64,000 bases of DNA from Kitasatospora mediocidica KCTC 9733 (GTDB lineage Bacteria > Actinomycetota > Actinomycetes > Streptomycetales > Streptomycetaceae): assembly GCF_000744225.1 (NCBI RefSeq), contig NZ_JQLN01000004.1:248001-312000 (forward strand), given 5' to 3'. This document shows positions 42,211 to 51,341 of this stretch, piece after piece. Under the pieces are notes generated by a model. That model was given only the letters and a program-made list of their open reading frames with translations. It was not told where the DNA came from and made no database searches. The position numbers were made by a program, and so were the translations under genes. Position 1 is the stretch's first letter; the number at the start of each line of letters is the position of its first letter.

Positions 42211-43199
42211 CCGATCTGCGCGAGGCCGCGCAGCGCCTGCGCGGCCAGAACACGATCTGGACGTTCCTGGTGCTGGCGGCCCTGGTCGCGGTCTTCTCGG
42301 CGCTGCGGCCGAACGCCTTCGCCACCGTCTTCGAGTTCCGCAGCATCGCCACCGAGTCGTCGATCCTGGTCCTGCTCGCGGTGGGCCAGACCTTCGTGAT
42401 CGTCACCGCCGGGATCGACCTCTCGGTCGGCTCGGTGCTGATTTTCTCCGGCGTGATCGCCGCCCGGACCATGAACGGCCTGGACAGCGGCCCGAAAGCG
42501 GGCTGGGGCGTGGTCGCGGCAGGTACGGCGGCGGGCCTGGCGGCCGGGCTGGCCTGGGGAGCGCTGAACGGCTTCCTGGTCGCCCGGGCCAAGGTGCCAC
42601 CGTTGATCGTCACGCTCGGCACACTCGGCATGGCGCTGGGCTTCGGCCAGATCCTCACCCACGGCGTGGACGTCGGCAACGTGCCCGGCGCGCTGACCGA
42701 CTCGGTGGGCAGCGGCAGCGTGCTGGGCGTGCCCTGGCTGATCGTGATCGCCGTGCTGGTGGTCGCGGTCGCCGCGGCCGGGCTCGGGCTGACCCGGTTC
42801 GGCCGCTACACCCGGGCGATCGGCTCCAACGCCGAGGCCGCGGGCCGGGTCGGCATCCGGGTCGACCGGCACCTGATCAAGGTCTATGCGCTCTCCGGCC
42901 TGCTGGCGGGCCTGGCCGGGGTGCTGAACCTGGCGCACTTCAGCAGCACCACGCTGACCAGCGGCACCCAGGACAATCTGAACGCGATCGCCGCCGTCGT
43001 CCTCGGCGGCACCAGCCTGTTCGGCGGCACCGGCTCGGTGATCGGCACGGTGATCGGCGTCTTCATCCCGGCGGTGCTGCAGAGCGGCTTCACCATCCTT
43101 CAGGTGCAGTCGTTCTGGCAGACCGTCGCGGTCGGCGGCGTGCTGGTGGCAGCCGTCTACTTCGACCAGTTGCGCCGCCGTCGACGCCAACTCGGCTAA
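42207..43199 (+). CDS. Sugar ABC transporter, permease
   Basis: A 330-residue permease of the ribose/xylose type with about nine or ten membrane helices. It has the family motif VGQTFVIVTAGIDLSVGSVL and the cytoplasmic coupling segment FGRYTRAIGSNAEAAGRVGI. The ATG overlaps the ATPase stop. It lies 17 bases before the binding-protein gene. Confidence 0.92.
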   Translation: MTDLREAAQRLRGQNTIWTFLVLAALVAVFSALRPNAFATVFEFRSIATESSILVLLAVGQTFVIVTAGIDLSVGSVLIFSGVIAARTMNGLDSGPKAGWGVVAAGTAAGLAAGLAWGALNGFLVARAKVPPLIVTLGTLGMALGFGQILTHGVDVGNVPGALTDSVGSGSVLGVPWLIVIAVLVVAVAAAGLGLTRFGRYTRAIGSNAEAAGRVGIRVDRHLIKVYALSGLLAGLAGVLNLAHFSSTTLTSGTQDNLNAIAAVVLGGTSLFGGTGSVIGTVIGVFIPAVLQSGFTILQVQSFWQTVAVGGVLVAAVYFDQLRRRRRQLG

Positions 43200-43216
43200 C
43201 CCTCCCGGAGGTTGTC

Positions 43217-44200
43217 ATGGTGTACCCCAATAACTACCGGCTGCTCGGCGTGGCCGCCGCCCTCGCCGTCGTGGCGCTCACCGGCTGCTCCAGCAGCGGT
43301 GGCGGCGCCGGCGGCGGCACGAGCATCGCGTTCGTCGCCGGCAAGACCGGCGACCCGTTCTACATCACCATGAAGTGCGGGGCGAGCGCCGAGGCGAAGA
43401 AGCTCGGCTACGCGTTCAGCGCCACCGGATCCGCCGACTGGAGCGTGCCCGAGCAGGTGGACGCGGTGAACAGCGTGGCCGCCAACCGCCCGAGCGGCGT
43501 GCTGATCTCACCGGTCGACCCCAACTCCCTTGCCGCGCCCGTGAAGACGCTGCAGAGCGCGGGCGCCAAGGTGGCGGTCGTGGACACCTCGCTCACCGAC
43601 GGCTCGCTCGGCGTCACACACATCTCCTCCAACAACCTCCAGGGTGGCCAGAAGGCCGCCGACACGATGGCCCAACTCCTGGGCACCACAGGCGAGATCG
43701 TGGTACTCACGCCCGACCTGACGACCACCACCACCAACGCCCGGATCCAGGGCTTCAAGCAGCAGCTGGCCGCCAAGTACCCGGGCCTGACCATCGACGA
43801 CGTCCGCCAGGTCGGCGACACCGCGCAGGGCGCGGCCTCCGCCGTCGGCGACGAGCTGTCGGCGCACCCCGGCGTCACCGGCATCTTCACCGCCAACTCG
43901 CAGACCGGGGAGGGGGTCGGCACCGGCCTGAAGAACGCGGGCAAGCAGGGCAGGATCAAGGTCGTCTCCTTCGACGCCGGCCCCGCGCAGGTCCAGGCGC
44001 TGCAGAGCGGCTCGGTGGACGCGCTGATCTCCCAGGACCCGTACGGGATCGGGCAGCAGGCGGTCGACCAGCTCGGCAACGCGATCGGGAAGAAGCCGGT
44101 CACCGCCACCATCCAGACCGACCTGGCGAGCATCACCCGGGACAACCTGAAGGACCCGGCCACCGCCCGCTTCCTCTACAAGGCCGACTGCACCTCCTGA
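43217..44200 (+). CDS. Sugar ABC transporter, substrate-binding lipoprotein
   Basis: A 327-residue type I periplasmic-binding protein. The signal peptide ends in the lipobox ALTGC, so it is lipid-anchored. It contains SIAFVAGKTGDPFY, GVLISPVDPNSL and TANSQTGEGVGTGL, typical of the ribose/autoinducer-2 group. GGAG precedes the ATG. With the ATPase and permease it forms a complete importer. Confidence 0.92.
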   Translation: MVYPNNYRLLGVAAALAVVALTGCSSSGGGAGGGTSIAFVAGKTGDPFYITMKCGASAEAKKLGYAFSATGSADWSVPEQVDAVNSVAANRPSGVLISPVDPNSLAAPVKTLQSAGAKVAVVDTSLTDGSLGVTHISSNNLQGGQKAADTMAQLLGTTGEIVVLTPDLTTTTTNARIQGFKQQLAAKYPGLTIDDVRQVGDTAQGAASAVGDELSAHPGVTGIFTANSQTGEGVGTGLKNAGKQGRIKVVSFDAGPAQVQALQSGSVDALISQDPYGIGQQAVDQLGNAIGKKPVTATIQTDLASITRDNLKDPATARFLYKADCTS

Positions 44201-44252
44201 CGCAGCACCAGCACCCCTCCCACCGTCCCCAGGTACCGGAAGAGGTCACCGC

Positions 44253-47200
44253 GTGTCCCGCCCCCTGCGCACGCTCCTGCTGGCCGGCGCCGTGCTGGCC
44301 GCCGTCGCCCTCGCCCCGGCGGCGGCCTCGGCCGACACCGTCGCCGTCCCCGCCGCGGTCAGCGACCCCGCCTCGCTGGTCGACCCGTTCGTCGGCACCG
44401 GCAGCGGCGGCGACGTGGTCGGCCAGGTGGACACCTTCCCGGGCGCCGACGTGCCGTTCGGCATGCTGCAGTGGAGCCCCGACACCCCGTCCCGACCGCC
44501 CGGCGGCGGCTATGACACCGCGGACTCCTCGATCACCGGCTTCAGCCTCACCCATCTCTCCGGGCCCGGCTGCGCCGTCGCCGGCGACTTCCCCTTCCTC
44601 CCGCTGACCGGCGCGCTGCCTGCCGACCCGAGCACGGCGACGGCGCCCTTCGAGCACGCCTCGGAGAGCGCCCACCCGGGCTCGTACGCCACCACGGCCG
44701 GGGGCGTGCGCACCGAGCTGGCCGTCACCGCCCGCACCGGCGTCGGGCGCTTCACCTTCCCCGCCATCGCGCAGGCGCAGCTGCTGGTGAAGGCCGCCTC
44801 CAGCGAGAACGGCGGCTCGGCCGCCGACCTACGCACGGTCGGCGACCACGAGATCACCGGCTCGGTCACCAGTGGCCACTTCTGCGGCCAACCGGACACC
44901 TACACCGTGCACTTCGCCGCGGTCTTCGACCGGCCGTTCACCGCCTCGGGCACCTGGTCGGGCGCCTCCCCGTCGGCCGTCCGGGTCGACGCAGGGAGCG
45001 GCAGCGTGGCGGTCAGCGGCTCCCAGCACCCCGCCGACCAGCAGTTGACGAACAGTCAGCACGACGCCGCGACCGGCGTGGTGGCGGGCGGCTGGCTCAC
45101 CTTCGACACCCGCAGCGATCCGGTGGTCGGCATGCGGGTCGCGGTCTCCTACGTCAGCGTCGCCGGCGCCGAAGCCAACCTGCACAGTGACAGCGGCAGT
45201 TGGGACGTCCCGGCGGTGGCCGCGCAGGCCACGAGGCTGTGGAACCGGCAGCTGCGCGCCGTCACGATCGCCGGCGGCACCCGTACCCGGCAGGCCACCT
45301 TCTACACCGCGCTCTACCACTCCCTGCTGCACCCCAACCTGTTCAGCGACGCCGACGGCCGCTATCCGGGCTTCGACGGCGCAGTGCACACCGCGCCCCC
45401 GGGGCACGCGCAGTACAGCAACTTCTCCGGCTGGGACATCTACCGCTCCCAGGTGCCCCTGCTGGCCCAGGTCGCCCCGGCGCAGACCGCCGACATGGCG
45501 ACTTCCCTGCTGAACGACGCCGACCAGGGCGGGTGGCTGCCCAAGTGGCCGGTGGCCAACGGCTACACCGGCGTGATGAACGGCGACCCGGCGGACCCGA
45601 TCCTGGCGGACGCCTACGCCTTCGACGCCCGCGGCTTCGACGCCGGGCACGCGCTCGATGCCATGGTGCACGGCGCGCAGAGCAGCACCGGAGCGCCCGG
45701 CCAGGGCTGGTACGTGGAGCGGCCGCACGGCGCCGACTACCTGAGCCACGGCTATGTGCCCAACGTCGGCTCCGACTCGATCAGTCCGGTCCCCAACGGC
45801 GCCTCGGAGACCCTGGAGTACGCCCTCGCCGACTTCTCGATCGGCCAACTCGCCACCGCCCTGGGGAAGTCGGGCACGGCCACGCAGTTCCAGCAACGCG
45901 CGCAGAACTGGGCGAACCTGTTCGACACCGCCACCGGCTACATCCGCCCGCGCGACGCCGACGGGGCGTTCCCGCCCGGCCCGCCCGTGCAGACCACCGG
46001 CGGCTTCGGCCAGAGCGGCTTCCAGGAGGGCAACGCCGCCCAGTACACCTGGATGGTGCCGCAGGACCTGCGCGGCCTGATCGACGGCATGGGCGGCGAC
46101 CAGGTGGCCGCCGCCCGCCTCGACCAGTACTTCAGCCGGCTCAACGCGGGCCCGAACCAGCCCTACCACTGGCAGGGCAACGAACCCGCCTTCGACACCC
46201 CGTGGGCGTACGACAGCGTCGGGCAGCCGTGGAAGACCCAGTCCACCGTGCGCGCCGTCATGGACTCGCTCTACGGCCTCACCCCCGGCGGCGAGCCCGG
46301 CAACGACGACCTCGGAGCGATGAGCTCCTGGTACGTGTGGGCGGCGCTCGGCGTCTACCCGCAGACCCCGGGCACCGCGACCCTCGTGCTCGGCAGCCCG
46401 CTCTTCCCGCACGCCGTGCTGCACGGACCCGACGGCCACGATCTGACGATCAACGCCAACTCCGCCGCAGGCGGCGGGAGCTACGTCCAGCAGCTGGCCG
46501 TGGACGGCCGCCCCTCCAGCCACACCTGGGTGGACCTGAACCGCACCCACCGCCTCGACTTCACCCTCGGCGCCACCCCGGACACCCACTGGGGCACCGC
46601 CCCCGGCGACGCGCCGCCGTCCTACGACGGCGGCCGTCCCGCCTTCCCGCCGACCACCCGCGCCGCGCTGACCGCCTCCCCCGGCCAGGTCAGGATCGCC
46701 CCCGGCGGCGGCACCACGGTGGCCGTCACCGTCGACGACACGGCCGGCAACGCACCCGCCACCGTCAGCTGGCAGGCCGACGCGCCGGCCGGCCTGACCG
46801 TGGGCCCGGCCGGCGCCACGGTGACCGCACCGGCCGGCGCCGACGCCACCACGTCCGTCGCACTCACCGCCGCCGCCGGTACCGCCACCGGCTACTACCA
46901 GGTCGCGTTGACCGGGCACACCGCCGACGGCGCGGTGCTCGCGCGCACCCGTCTGCTGGTCACCGTCGCCCAGCCCGGGCAGACCATCCCGACCGCCTAC
47001 GTCTCCAACTACAGCGACAACACGGTCACGCCGGTCGACACCCGCACCCGCAACGCCGGCCCGCCGATCGCCGTCGGCAGCGGCCCCGACGGCATGACCA
47101 CAGCCTCCGGTCAGCTGTTCGTGGCGAACAACAACAGCAACGACGTCACCGTGGTCGACCTCACCACGGACGCCGTCACCGCGACCGTCAAGGTCGGCAG

Positions 47201-47861
47201 CACCGCGGCCGACGCCGCGCCGACGCCGGACGGGAAGACCGTCTGGGTCAGCGACTTCGGCGACGGCACGGTCCAGCCCATCGACACCGCGACGCTGACC
47301 GCGGGCCCCCCGGTCAAGGTCGGCGGCCAGCCCGAACGGCTGCGGGTGCGCCCCGGGGGCGGCGAGCTCTGGGTGGCCGACCAGGGCGACGGCACGGTCA
47401 GCGTGGTCGACCTCGCCACCCGGGCGGTGACCCACACCGTGGCGGTCGGCGCCGCGCCCTTCGGCGTCGCCTTCGCCCCGGACGGCAGCCGCGCCTACGT
47501 CACCGACAACGGCGCCGGCACGGTCTCCGTGATCGACACCGCCAGCTACCAGGTGACCGCCACCGTGCCGGTCGGCTCGGGTCCCGAGTACGTCGCCGTC
47601 GCGCCGGACGGCCGGACCGCCTACGTCGCGGCGAGCGGAGCGGGCGGCGTCACCCCGATCGACACCGCGACGCTGACCGCCGGCCCGCTGATCCCCACCG
47701 GGTCCGGCAGCTACGCGCTGGCCTTCGCCCCGGACGGCGGCCTGCTGTGGGCGGTGGACTCCAACGTCAACGAGATCAGGCCGGTGGACCCGGCCACCGC
47801 CACCGCCGGGCAGCCGATCACCGTCGGCAACGTCCCCGACGGCGTCACGGTCACCGGCTGA
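44253..47861 (+). CDS. Secreted GH92 alpha-mannosidase with C-terminal seven-repeat beta-propeller
   Basis: A 1202-residue exo-alpha-mannosidase of glycoside hydrolase family 92, which trims alpha-linked mannose from N-glycans or mannans. Signal peptide at residues 1-30. The GH92 region (about 40-780) shows DPFVGTGSGGDVVGQVDTFPGA, QGNEPAFDTPWAYD and GNDDLGAMSSWYVWAALG. An Ig/NEW3-like linker (about 800-905) follows, then seven YVTN-type repeats of about 42 residues (about 910-1202). The propeller probably binds polymer or cell wall. GTG start after GGAAGAGG. It should be co-regulated with the sugar importer upstream. Confidence 0.93.
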   Translation: MSRPLRTLLLAGAVLAAVALAPAAASADTVAVPAAVSDPASLVDPFVGTGSGGDVVGQVDTFPGADVPFGMLQWSPDTPSRPPGGGYDTADSSITGFSLTHLSGPGCAVAGDFPFLPLTGALPADPSTATAPFEHASESAHPGSYATTAGGVRTELAVTARTGVGRFTFPAIAQAQLLVKAASSENGGSAADLRTVGDHEITGSVTSGHFCGQPDTYTVHFAAVFDRPFTASGTWSGASPSAVRVDAGSGSVAVSGSQHPADQQLTNSQHDAATGVVAGGWLTFDTRSDPVVGMRVAVSYVSVAGAEANLHSDSGSWDVPAVAAQATRLWNRQLRAVTIAGGTRTRQATFYTALYHSLLHPNLFSDADGRYPGFDGAVHTAPPGHAQYSNFSGWDIYRSQVPLLAQVAPAQTADMATSLLNDADQGGWLPKWPVANGYTGVMNGDPADPILADAYAFDARGFDAGHALDAMVHGAQSSTGAPGQGWYVERPHGADYLSHGYVPNVGSDSISPVPNGASETLEYALADFSIGQLATALGKSGTATQFQQRAQNWANLFDTATGYIRPRDADGAFPPGPPVQTTGGFGQSGFQEGNAAQYTWMVPQDLRGLIDGMGGDQVAAARLDQYFSRLNAGPNQPYHWQGNEPAFDTPWAYDSVGQPWKTQSTVRAVMDSLYGLTPGGEPGNDDLGAMSSWYVWAALGVYPQTPGTATLVLGSPLFPHAVLHGPDGHDLTINANSAAGGGSYVQQLAVDGRPSSHTWVDLNRTHRLDFTLGATPDTHWGTAPGDAPPSYDGGRPAFPPTTRAALTASPGQVRIAPGGGTTVAVTVDDTAGNAPATVSWQADAPAGLTVGPAGATVTAPAGADATTSVALTAAAGTATGYYQVALTGHTADGAVLARTRLLVTVAQPGQTIPTAYVSNYSDNTVTPVDTRTRNAGPPIAVGSGPDGMTTASGQLFVANNNSNDVTVVDLTTDAVTATVKVGSTAADAAPTPDGKTVWVSDFGDGTVQPIDTATLTAGPPVKVGGQPERLRVRPGGGELWVADQGDGTVSVVDLATRAVTHTVAVGAAPFGVAFAPDGSRAYVTDNGAGTVSVIDTASYQVTATVPVGSGPEYVAVAPDGRTAYVAASGAGGVTPIDTATLTAGPLIPTGSGSYALAFAPDGGLLWAVDSNVNEIRPVDPATATAGQPITVGNVPDGVTVTG

Positions 47862-47889
47862 GCGGCCGGCTGCGCGTCCGGCCGACGGC

Positions 47890-48849
47890 CTATCCGGCCC
47901 GGAAGGTCCGCCGGTAGGCACCCGGCGAGATGCTGATCGCGGCGTGCAGGTGCTGGCGCAGCGAGGCATCGGTGCCGAAGCCGACCCGCTCGGCGATCCG
48001 GCCCACCGGCAGGTCGCTGCTCTCCAGCAGCTGCCGGGCCAGGTCGACGCGCTGCTGGATGAGCCACTGCCCCGGGCTGAGCCCCACCTCGGCCCGGAAG
48101 CGCCGGGTGAAGGTGCGCCGGCTCATGCCCGCGTGCGCGGCCAGGTCCTCCAGCTGGAGCGGCTCGTGCAGCCGGTCCAGCGCCCAGGCGCGCGTGCCGG
48201 ACGTCCCGGTGTCCGAGCGCTCGGGCACCGGCCGCTGCACGTACTGGGCCTGCCCGCCCTCGCGCTGCGGCTGGACCACGCAGCAACGGGCCACGAAGTT
48301 GGCGACGGCGCTGCCGTGGTCCCGGCGGATCACGTGCAGCAGCAGGTCGATACCGGCCGCCGCTCCGGCGGAGGTCAGCACCCGGCCGCCGTCCACGAAG
48401 AGCACGTCGGGCTCCAACTCGACCTCGGGATAGAGCCGTTGGAAGCGCTCGGCGTGGTGCCAGTGGGTGGCGGCGGCCCGGCCGTCCAGGAGGCCCGCCG
48501 CCGCCAGCGGAAAGGTGGCCAGGCAGATCCCGACGATCCGGGTCGCGGGCCCGATCAGCGCCAGCGCCTCGGCCGTGCGGCGCGGCAGCGCGGCCCGGTC
48601 GACGATTTCGGCGAACTCCTCGGAGGCGGGGATCACCACGGTGTCCGCACCGGCCAGGATCGACGCGTCGTGCTCGACGGCGATCGAGAAGTCGGCGGAG
48701 GTGCGGACCGGCCTCCCGTCCAGCGAGCAGGTGACCACCTCGTAGAGCCGACGGCCCTCGGGGTCGAGGGCAACCCCGAAGAGCCGCGAGGCCAGACTCA
48801 ACTCGAACGGAATGACCCCGTCCAGGGCCAGAACCACCACACGATGCAT
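47890..48849 (-). CDS. GlxA-family AraC-type regulator
   Basis: A 319-residue regulator with an N-terminal DJ-1/PfpI-like domain (VVLALDGVIPFELSLASRLFGVAL, VGICLATFPLAAAGLLDGR; the usual nucleophile Cys is in GICLAT) and a C-terminal AraC double HTH (LEDLAAHAGMSRRTFTRRFRAEVGLSPGQW). ATG 48849 matches the domain start. It is divergent from the oxidoreductase gene, with only 71 bases between, so it probably controls that gene. Confidence 0.9.
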   Translation of the reverse strand: MHRVVVLALDGVIPFELSLASRLFGVALDPEGRRLYEVVTCSLDGRPVRTSADFSIAVEHDASILAGADTVVIPASEEFAEIVDRAALPRRTAEALALIGPATRIVGICLATFPLAAAGLLDGRAAATHWHHAERFQRLYPEVELEPDVLFVDGGRVLTSAGAAAGIDLLLHVIRRDHGSAVANFVARCCVVQPQREGGQAQYVQRPVPERSDTGTSGTRAWALDRLHEPLQLEDLAAHAGMSRRTFTRRFRAEVGLSPGQWLIQQRVDLARQLLESSDLPVGRIAERVGFGTDASLRQHLHAAISISPGAYRRTFRAG

Positions 48850-48920
48850 GGCCCAATCCTTGCACATCATGACCTTCGGGCCACTGTCGTCCCAGTTCGG
48901 CCCTGAACCATGCTGACCCC

Positions 48921-49862
48921 ATGACCACGATGAAGGCGATCAGCCAGCACACCTACGGCGGCAGCGAAGTTCTCCAGGAGGTCGAACTCGACCGCCCGTC
49001 GCCCGGCCCCTCCGAGGTACTCGTCCGCGTCCGCGCGGCGGGCATGAACCCCACCGACTGGAAGCACAAGCAGTTCGCCGGCCTGGTCGGCCGGCTCCCC
49101 CTGGTGCTCGGCTGGGACGTCTCGGGCGTCGTCGAGGCCGTCGGCCTCGGCGTCACGATCCACCGGCCCGGCGACGAGGTCTTCGGCATGCTCCCCTACC
49201 CGCACGGCGTCGGCGCGTTCGCCGAGTTCGTGGTGGCCCCCGCGCGCGCCCTGGTCCGCAAGCCGGAGGGCGTCGACCATGTCCAGGCCGGCGCCATCCC
49301 GCTGGCGGCCCTCACCGCCTGGCAGGTCCTGGTGGACGCCGCCGACCTTCGCCCCGGCCAGCGGGTGCTGATCCACGCCGCGGCCGGCGGCGTCGGCCAC
49401 CTGGCCGTGCAGATCGCCAAGGAGCGCGGCGCGTACGTGATCGGCACGGCCAGCGCCCCCAAGCACGCGCTGCTGCGCGAGCTCGGCGCCGACCAGCTGA
49501 TCGACTACCGGACCGAGGACTTCACCGCGATCGACCCGGTCGACGTCGTCCTGGACACCCTCGGCGGCGAGACGGCCGTCCGCTCGCTCGACACCCTGAA
49601 GCCCGGCGGCCAGTTGATCTCGATCGCCATCGGCTCGTTCCCGCAGGACCTCCCCGCGCAGGCCGCCGCCCGCGGCCTGCGGGCCTACCCGCTCCTCGTC
49701 GAGGCCGACCAGGCGGGCATGCGCGCCATCGCCGACCTGGTCACCGCGGGCAGGCTCCGGGCCGTGGTCGAGGCGACCTTCCCGCTCGCCCAGGCGGCCA
49801 AGGGCCACGACCTGGGCGACACCGGCCGGGTCACCGGGAAGGTCGTCCTCACGGTGCCCTAG
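48921..49862 (+). CDS. NADPH:quinone-type oxidoreductase (MDR family)
   Basis: A 313-residue medium-chain dehydrogenase/reductase without zinc ligands, quinone-reductase-like. The NADPH site is LIHAAAGGVGHLAVQIAKERGAYVIGTAS; the catalytic-domain part is AAGMNPTDWKHKQF and LGWDVSGVVEAVG. It reduces quinones, enones or similar electrophiles. It is divergent from a GlxA regulator, a common arrangement for stress-induced reductases. Confidence 0.9.
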   Translation: MTTMKAISQHTYGGSEVLQEVELDRPSPGPSEVLVRVRAAGMNPTDWKHKQFAGLVGRLPLVLGWDVSGVVEAVGLGVTIHRPGDEVFGMLPYPHGVGAFAEFVVAPARALVRKPEGVDHVQAGAIPLAALTAWQVLVDAADLRPGQRVLIHAAAGGVGHLAVQIAKERGAYVIGTASAPKHALLRELGADQLIDYRTEDFTAIDPVDVVLDTLGGETAVRSLDTLKPGGQLISIAIGSFPQDLPAQAAARGLRAYPLLVEADQAGMRAIADLVTAGRLRAVVEATFPLAQAAKGHDLGDTGRVTGKVVLTVP

Positions 49863-49904
49863 ACCCGGCGACCGGACCGGGCCGCCAGGCCATAGAGTCG
49901 AGGG

Positions 49905-50282
49905 ATGGCTACGAACGAGGGGACCGAGGCGGTCCGGGTCGACAGCTGGATCTGGTCCGTCCGGCTCACCAAGACGCGCGCACTGGCCGCCGCGGCCTGC
50001 CGGGCCGGCCATGTGCGGGTGAACGGCGAACGCGTCAAGCCCGCGCAGGCGATCCGGCCCGGCGACGAGGTGCGGGTGCGCCAGGACGGGCGCGAACGGA
50101 TCGTCGTCGTCAAGGACACCGTGCGCAAGCGGGTCGGGCCGCCCGTCGCCGTGCAGTGCTACGTCGACAACAGCCCGCCGCCCACGCCCGAGGACACCGC
50201 CACGGCCGGCCGCCGCGACCGCGGCGCGGGCCGCCCCACCAAGCGCGACCGGCGCGAGCTGGAGCGGCTGCACCACGAGTAG
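49905..50282 (+). CDS. S4-domain RNA-binding protein, Hsp15-like
   Basis: A 125-residue protein with the S4 fold (VDSWIWSVRLTKTRALAAAACRAGHVRVNGERVKPAQAIRPGDEVRV) and a basic C-terminal tail (RRDRGAGRPTKRDRRELERL). Hsp15 homologues bind stalled 50S subunits carrying nascent chains and help recycle them. ATG start. It is convergent with the PI-PLC-like gene across a 9-bp tandem repeat. Confidence 0.9.
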   Translation: MATNEGTEAVRVDSWIWSVRLTKTRALAAAACRAGHVRVNGERVKPAQAIRPGDEVRVRQDGRERIVVVKDTVRKRVGPPVAVQCYVDNSPPPTPEDTATAGRRDRGAGRPTKRDRRELERLHHE

Positions 50283-50289
50283 TGGGCGG

Positions 50290-50343
50290 CCCCAGAGGCC
50301 CCAGAGGCCCCAGAGGCCTCAGAGGGCTCAGAGGGCTCAGAGG
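50290..50343. repeat. Six 9-bp tandem repeats between convergent genes
   Basis: Three CCCCAGAGG units, one CCTCAGAGG and two GCTCAGAGG in perfect head-to-tail array. The last unit contains the stop codon of the PI-PLC-like gene. On its coding strand successive units give in-frame CTC-TGA or CTC-TGG, so several stops lie in series. Confidence 0.9.
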
Positions 50344-51248
50344 CCGAAGTTCAGCGCGTAGAACGGCTGCACGGAGCCCGCGGTGACGAAGTCCATCGGC
50401 ACCGTCCCGAGCAGCGGCCGGGCAGCGGCGTTCAGGCCGCCGAGGTAGCCGCCGATCCTCGGCGCCATCGCCTCGGCGGCCTGCTGCGGCCACAGGCCCC
50501 AGCCCGAGGAGGTGGTGAAGGTGATGTACAGCTTCTGCGGGTCGGCCGAGGCCCGCGCCGCGTCGAAGTGGGCGGAGACCTCGGGCCACTTACGCGAGGC
50601 GATCTCGAAGATCGTCCCGATGTCGTAGTCGTCCTCGATGTCGGTGGACGCGCCGCCCCACGGGATACCCGGCAGGCCGGAGCTGTCCGCCAGCAGCACC
50701 ACCCGGCCACGCACCTCGCCGAGTTGCGGGATCCGGTTCTCGGCCCAGAACAGCCCGGACCACTTCGCCTGGTAGCCCGCGAAGATCGCCGCGAAGTCCG
50801 CGTCGGAGACGGTCGAGTACTCCTGCTTGACCCGCATCAGCACGCTCTCCCCCGGATGCTGCGCCAGGAAGTCCTGGCAGGCGTTGAGCACGTCGCCGAA
50901 GAAGATCTGCTGGAAGACCGGGCCGTGGTGGATCGCGAACACCCCGTTGATCGCGCGGCACCGGACGTCCAGGAACCGGACCCCAGCGGCGAGTTGGTCC
51001 GGCACGGCGAGCGTCTGGGTCTGCGTGAGCGCTCCGCCGTAGCGCGAGCCGGTGTCATGCGTCCCGGGCACGGTCAGCTGCGACAGGTAGCCGCCGCCGG
51101 GCAGCGCACCCATCCAGTCGGACCCCGCCGGCAGCACGTCCGCCCGCGCCGGCGTCGCCGCCCGCGCCAGCCCGAGCCCCGCCGCGCCCAGCACCAGCGC
51201 CGAGCGGGCGAAGGTGCGCCGGCTGATCCGCGTACCCGTCAAGTCCAT
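50337..51248 (-). CDS. Tat-exported PI-specific phospholipase C-like protein
   Basis: A 303-residue secreted protein. The Tat signal RISRRTFARSALVLGAAGLGL ends near ATPARA. The catalytic domain has LTVPGTHDTGSRY (first catalytic His), RFLDVRCRAINGVFAIHHGPVFQQ (second His/Arg region) and VLMRVKQEYS. It cleaves phosphatidylinositol or a related phosphodiester outside the cell. ATG 51248 has GGGGAAG upstream. The C terminus abuts the 9-bp repeat array. Confidence 0.9.
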   Translation of the reverse strand: MDLTGTRISRRTFARSALVLGAAGLGLARAATPARADVLPAGSDWMGALPGGGYLSQLTVPGTHDTGSRYGGALTQTQTLAVPDQLAAGVRFLDVRCRAINGVFAIHHGPVFQQIFFGDVLNACQDFLAQHPGESVLMRVKQEYSTVSDADFAAIFAGYQAKWSGLFWAENRIPQLGEVRGRVVLLADSSGLPGIPWGGASTDIEDDYDIGTIFEIASRKWPEVSAHFDAARASADPQKLYITFTTSSGWGLWPQQAAEAMAPRIGGYLGGLNAAARPLLGTVPMDFVTAGSVQPFYALNFGL

Positions 51249-51341
51249 GACTGCTTCCCCTCGTTGACCCGGCAGGCCCGGCCGACTTGCCATGCCCATT
51301 ATCAAGGGCACCCCGGCAGCGCGACAGTCCTACAACACCAC

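Noticed and set aside
41437..44200. Autoinducer-2 (Lsr-type) importer
   Set aside because: The binding protein resembles that wider family, but the linked GH92 mannosidase and LacI regulator and the lack of lsr genes favour sugar uptake.
44829..47969. Very long minus-strand open frame (over 1000 codons) opposite the GH92 gene
   Set aside because: It is the antisense shadow of a GC-rich gene; its product is low-complexity Gly/Ala/Val/Arg-rich with no domain, and the plus strand encodes a complete GH92 protein.
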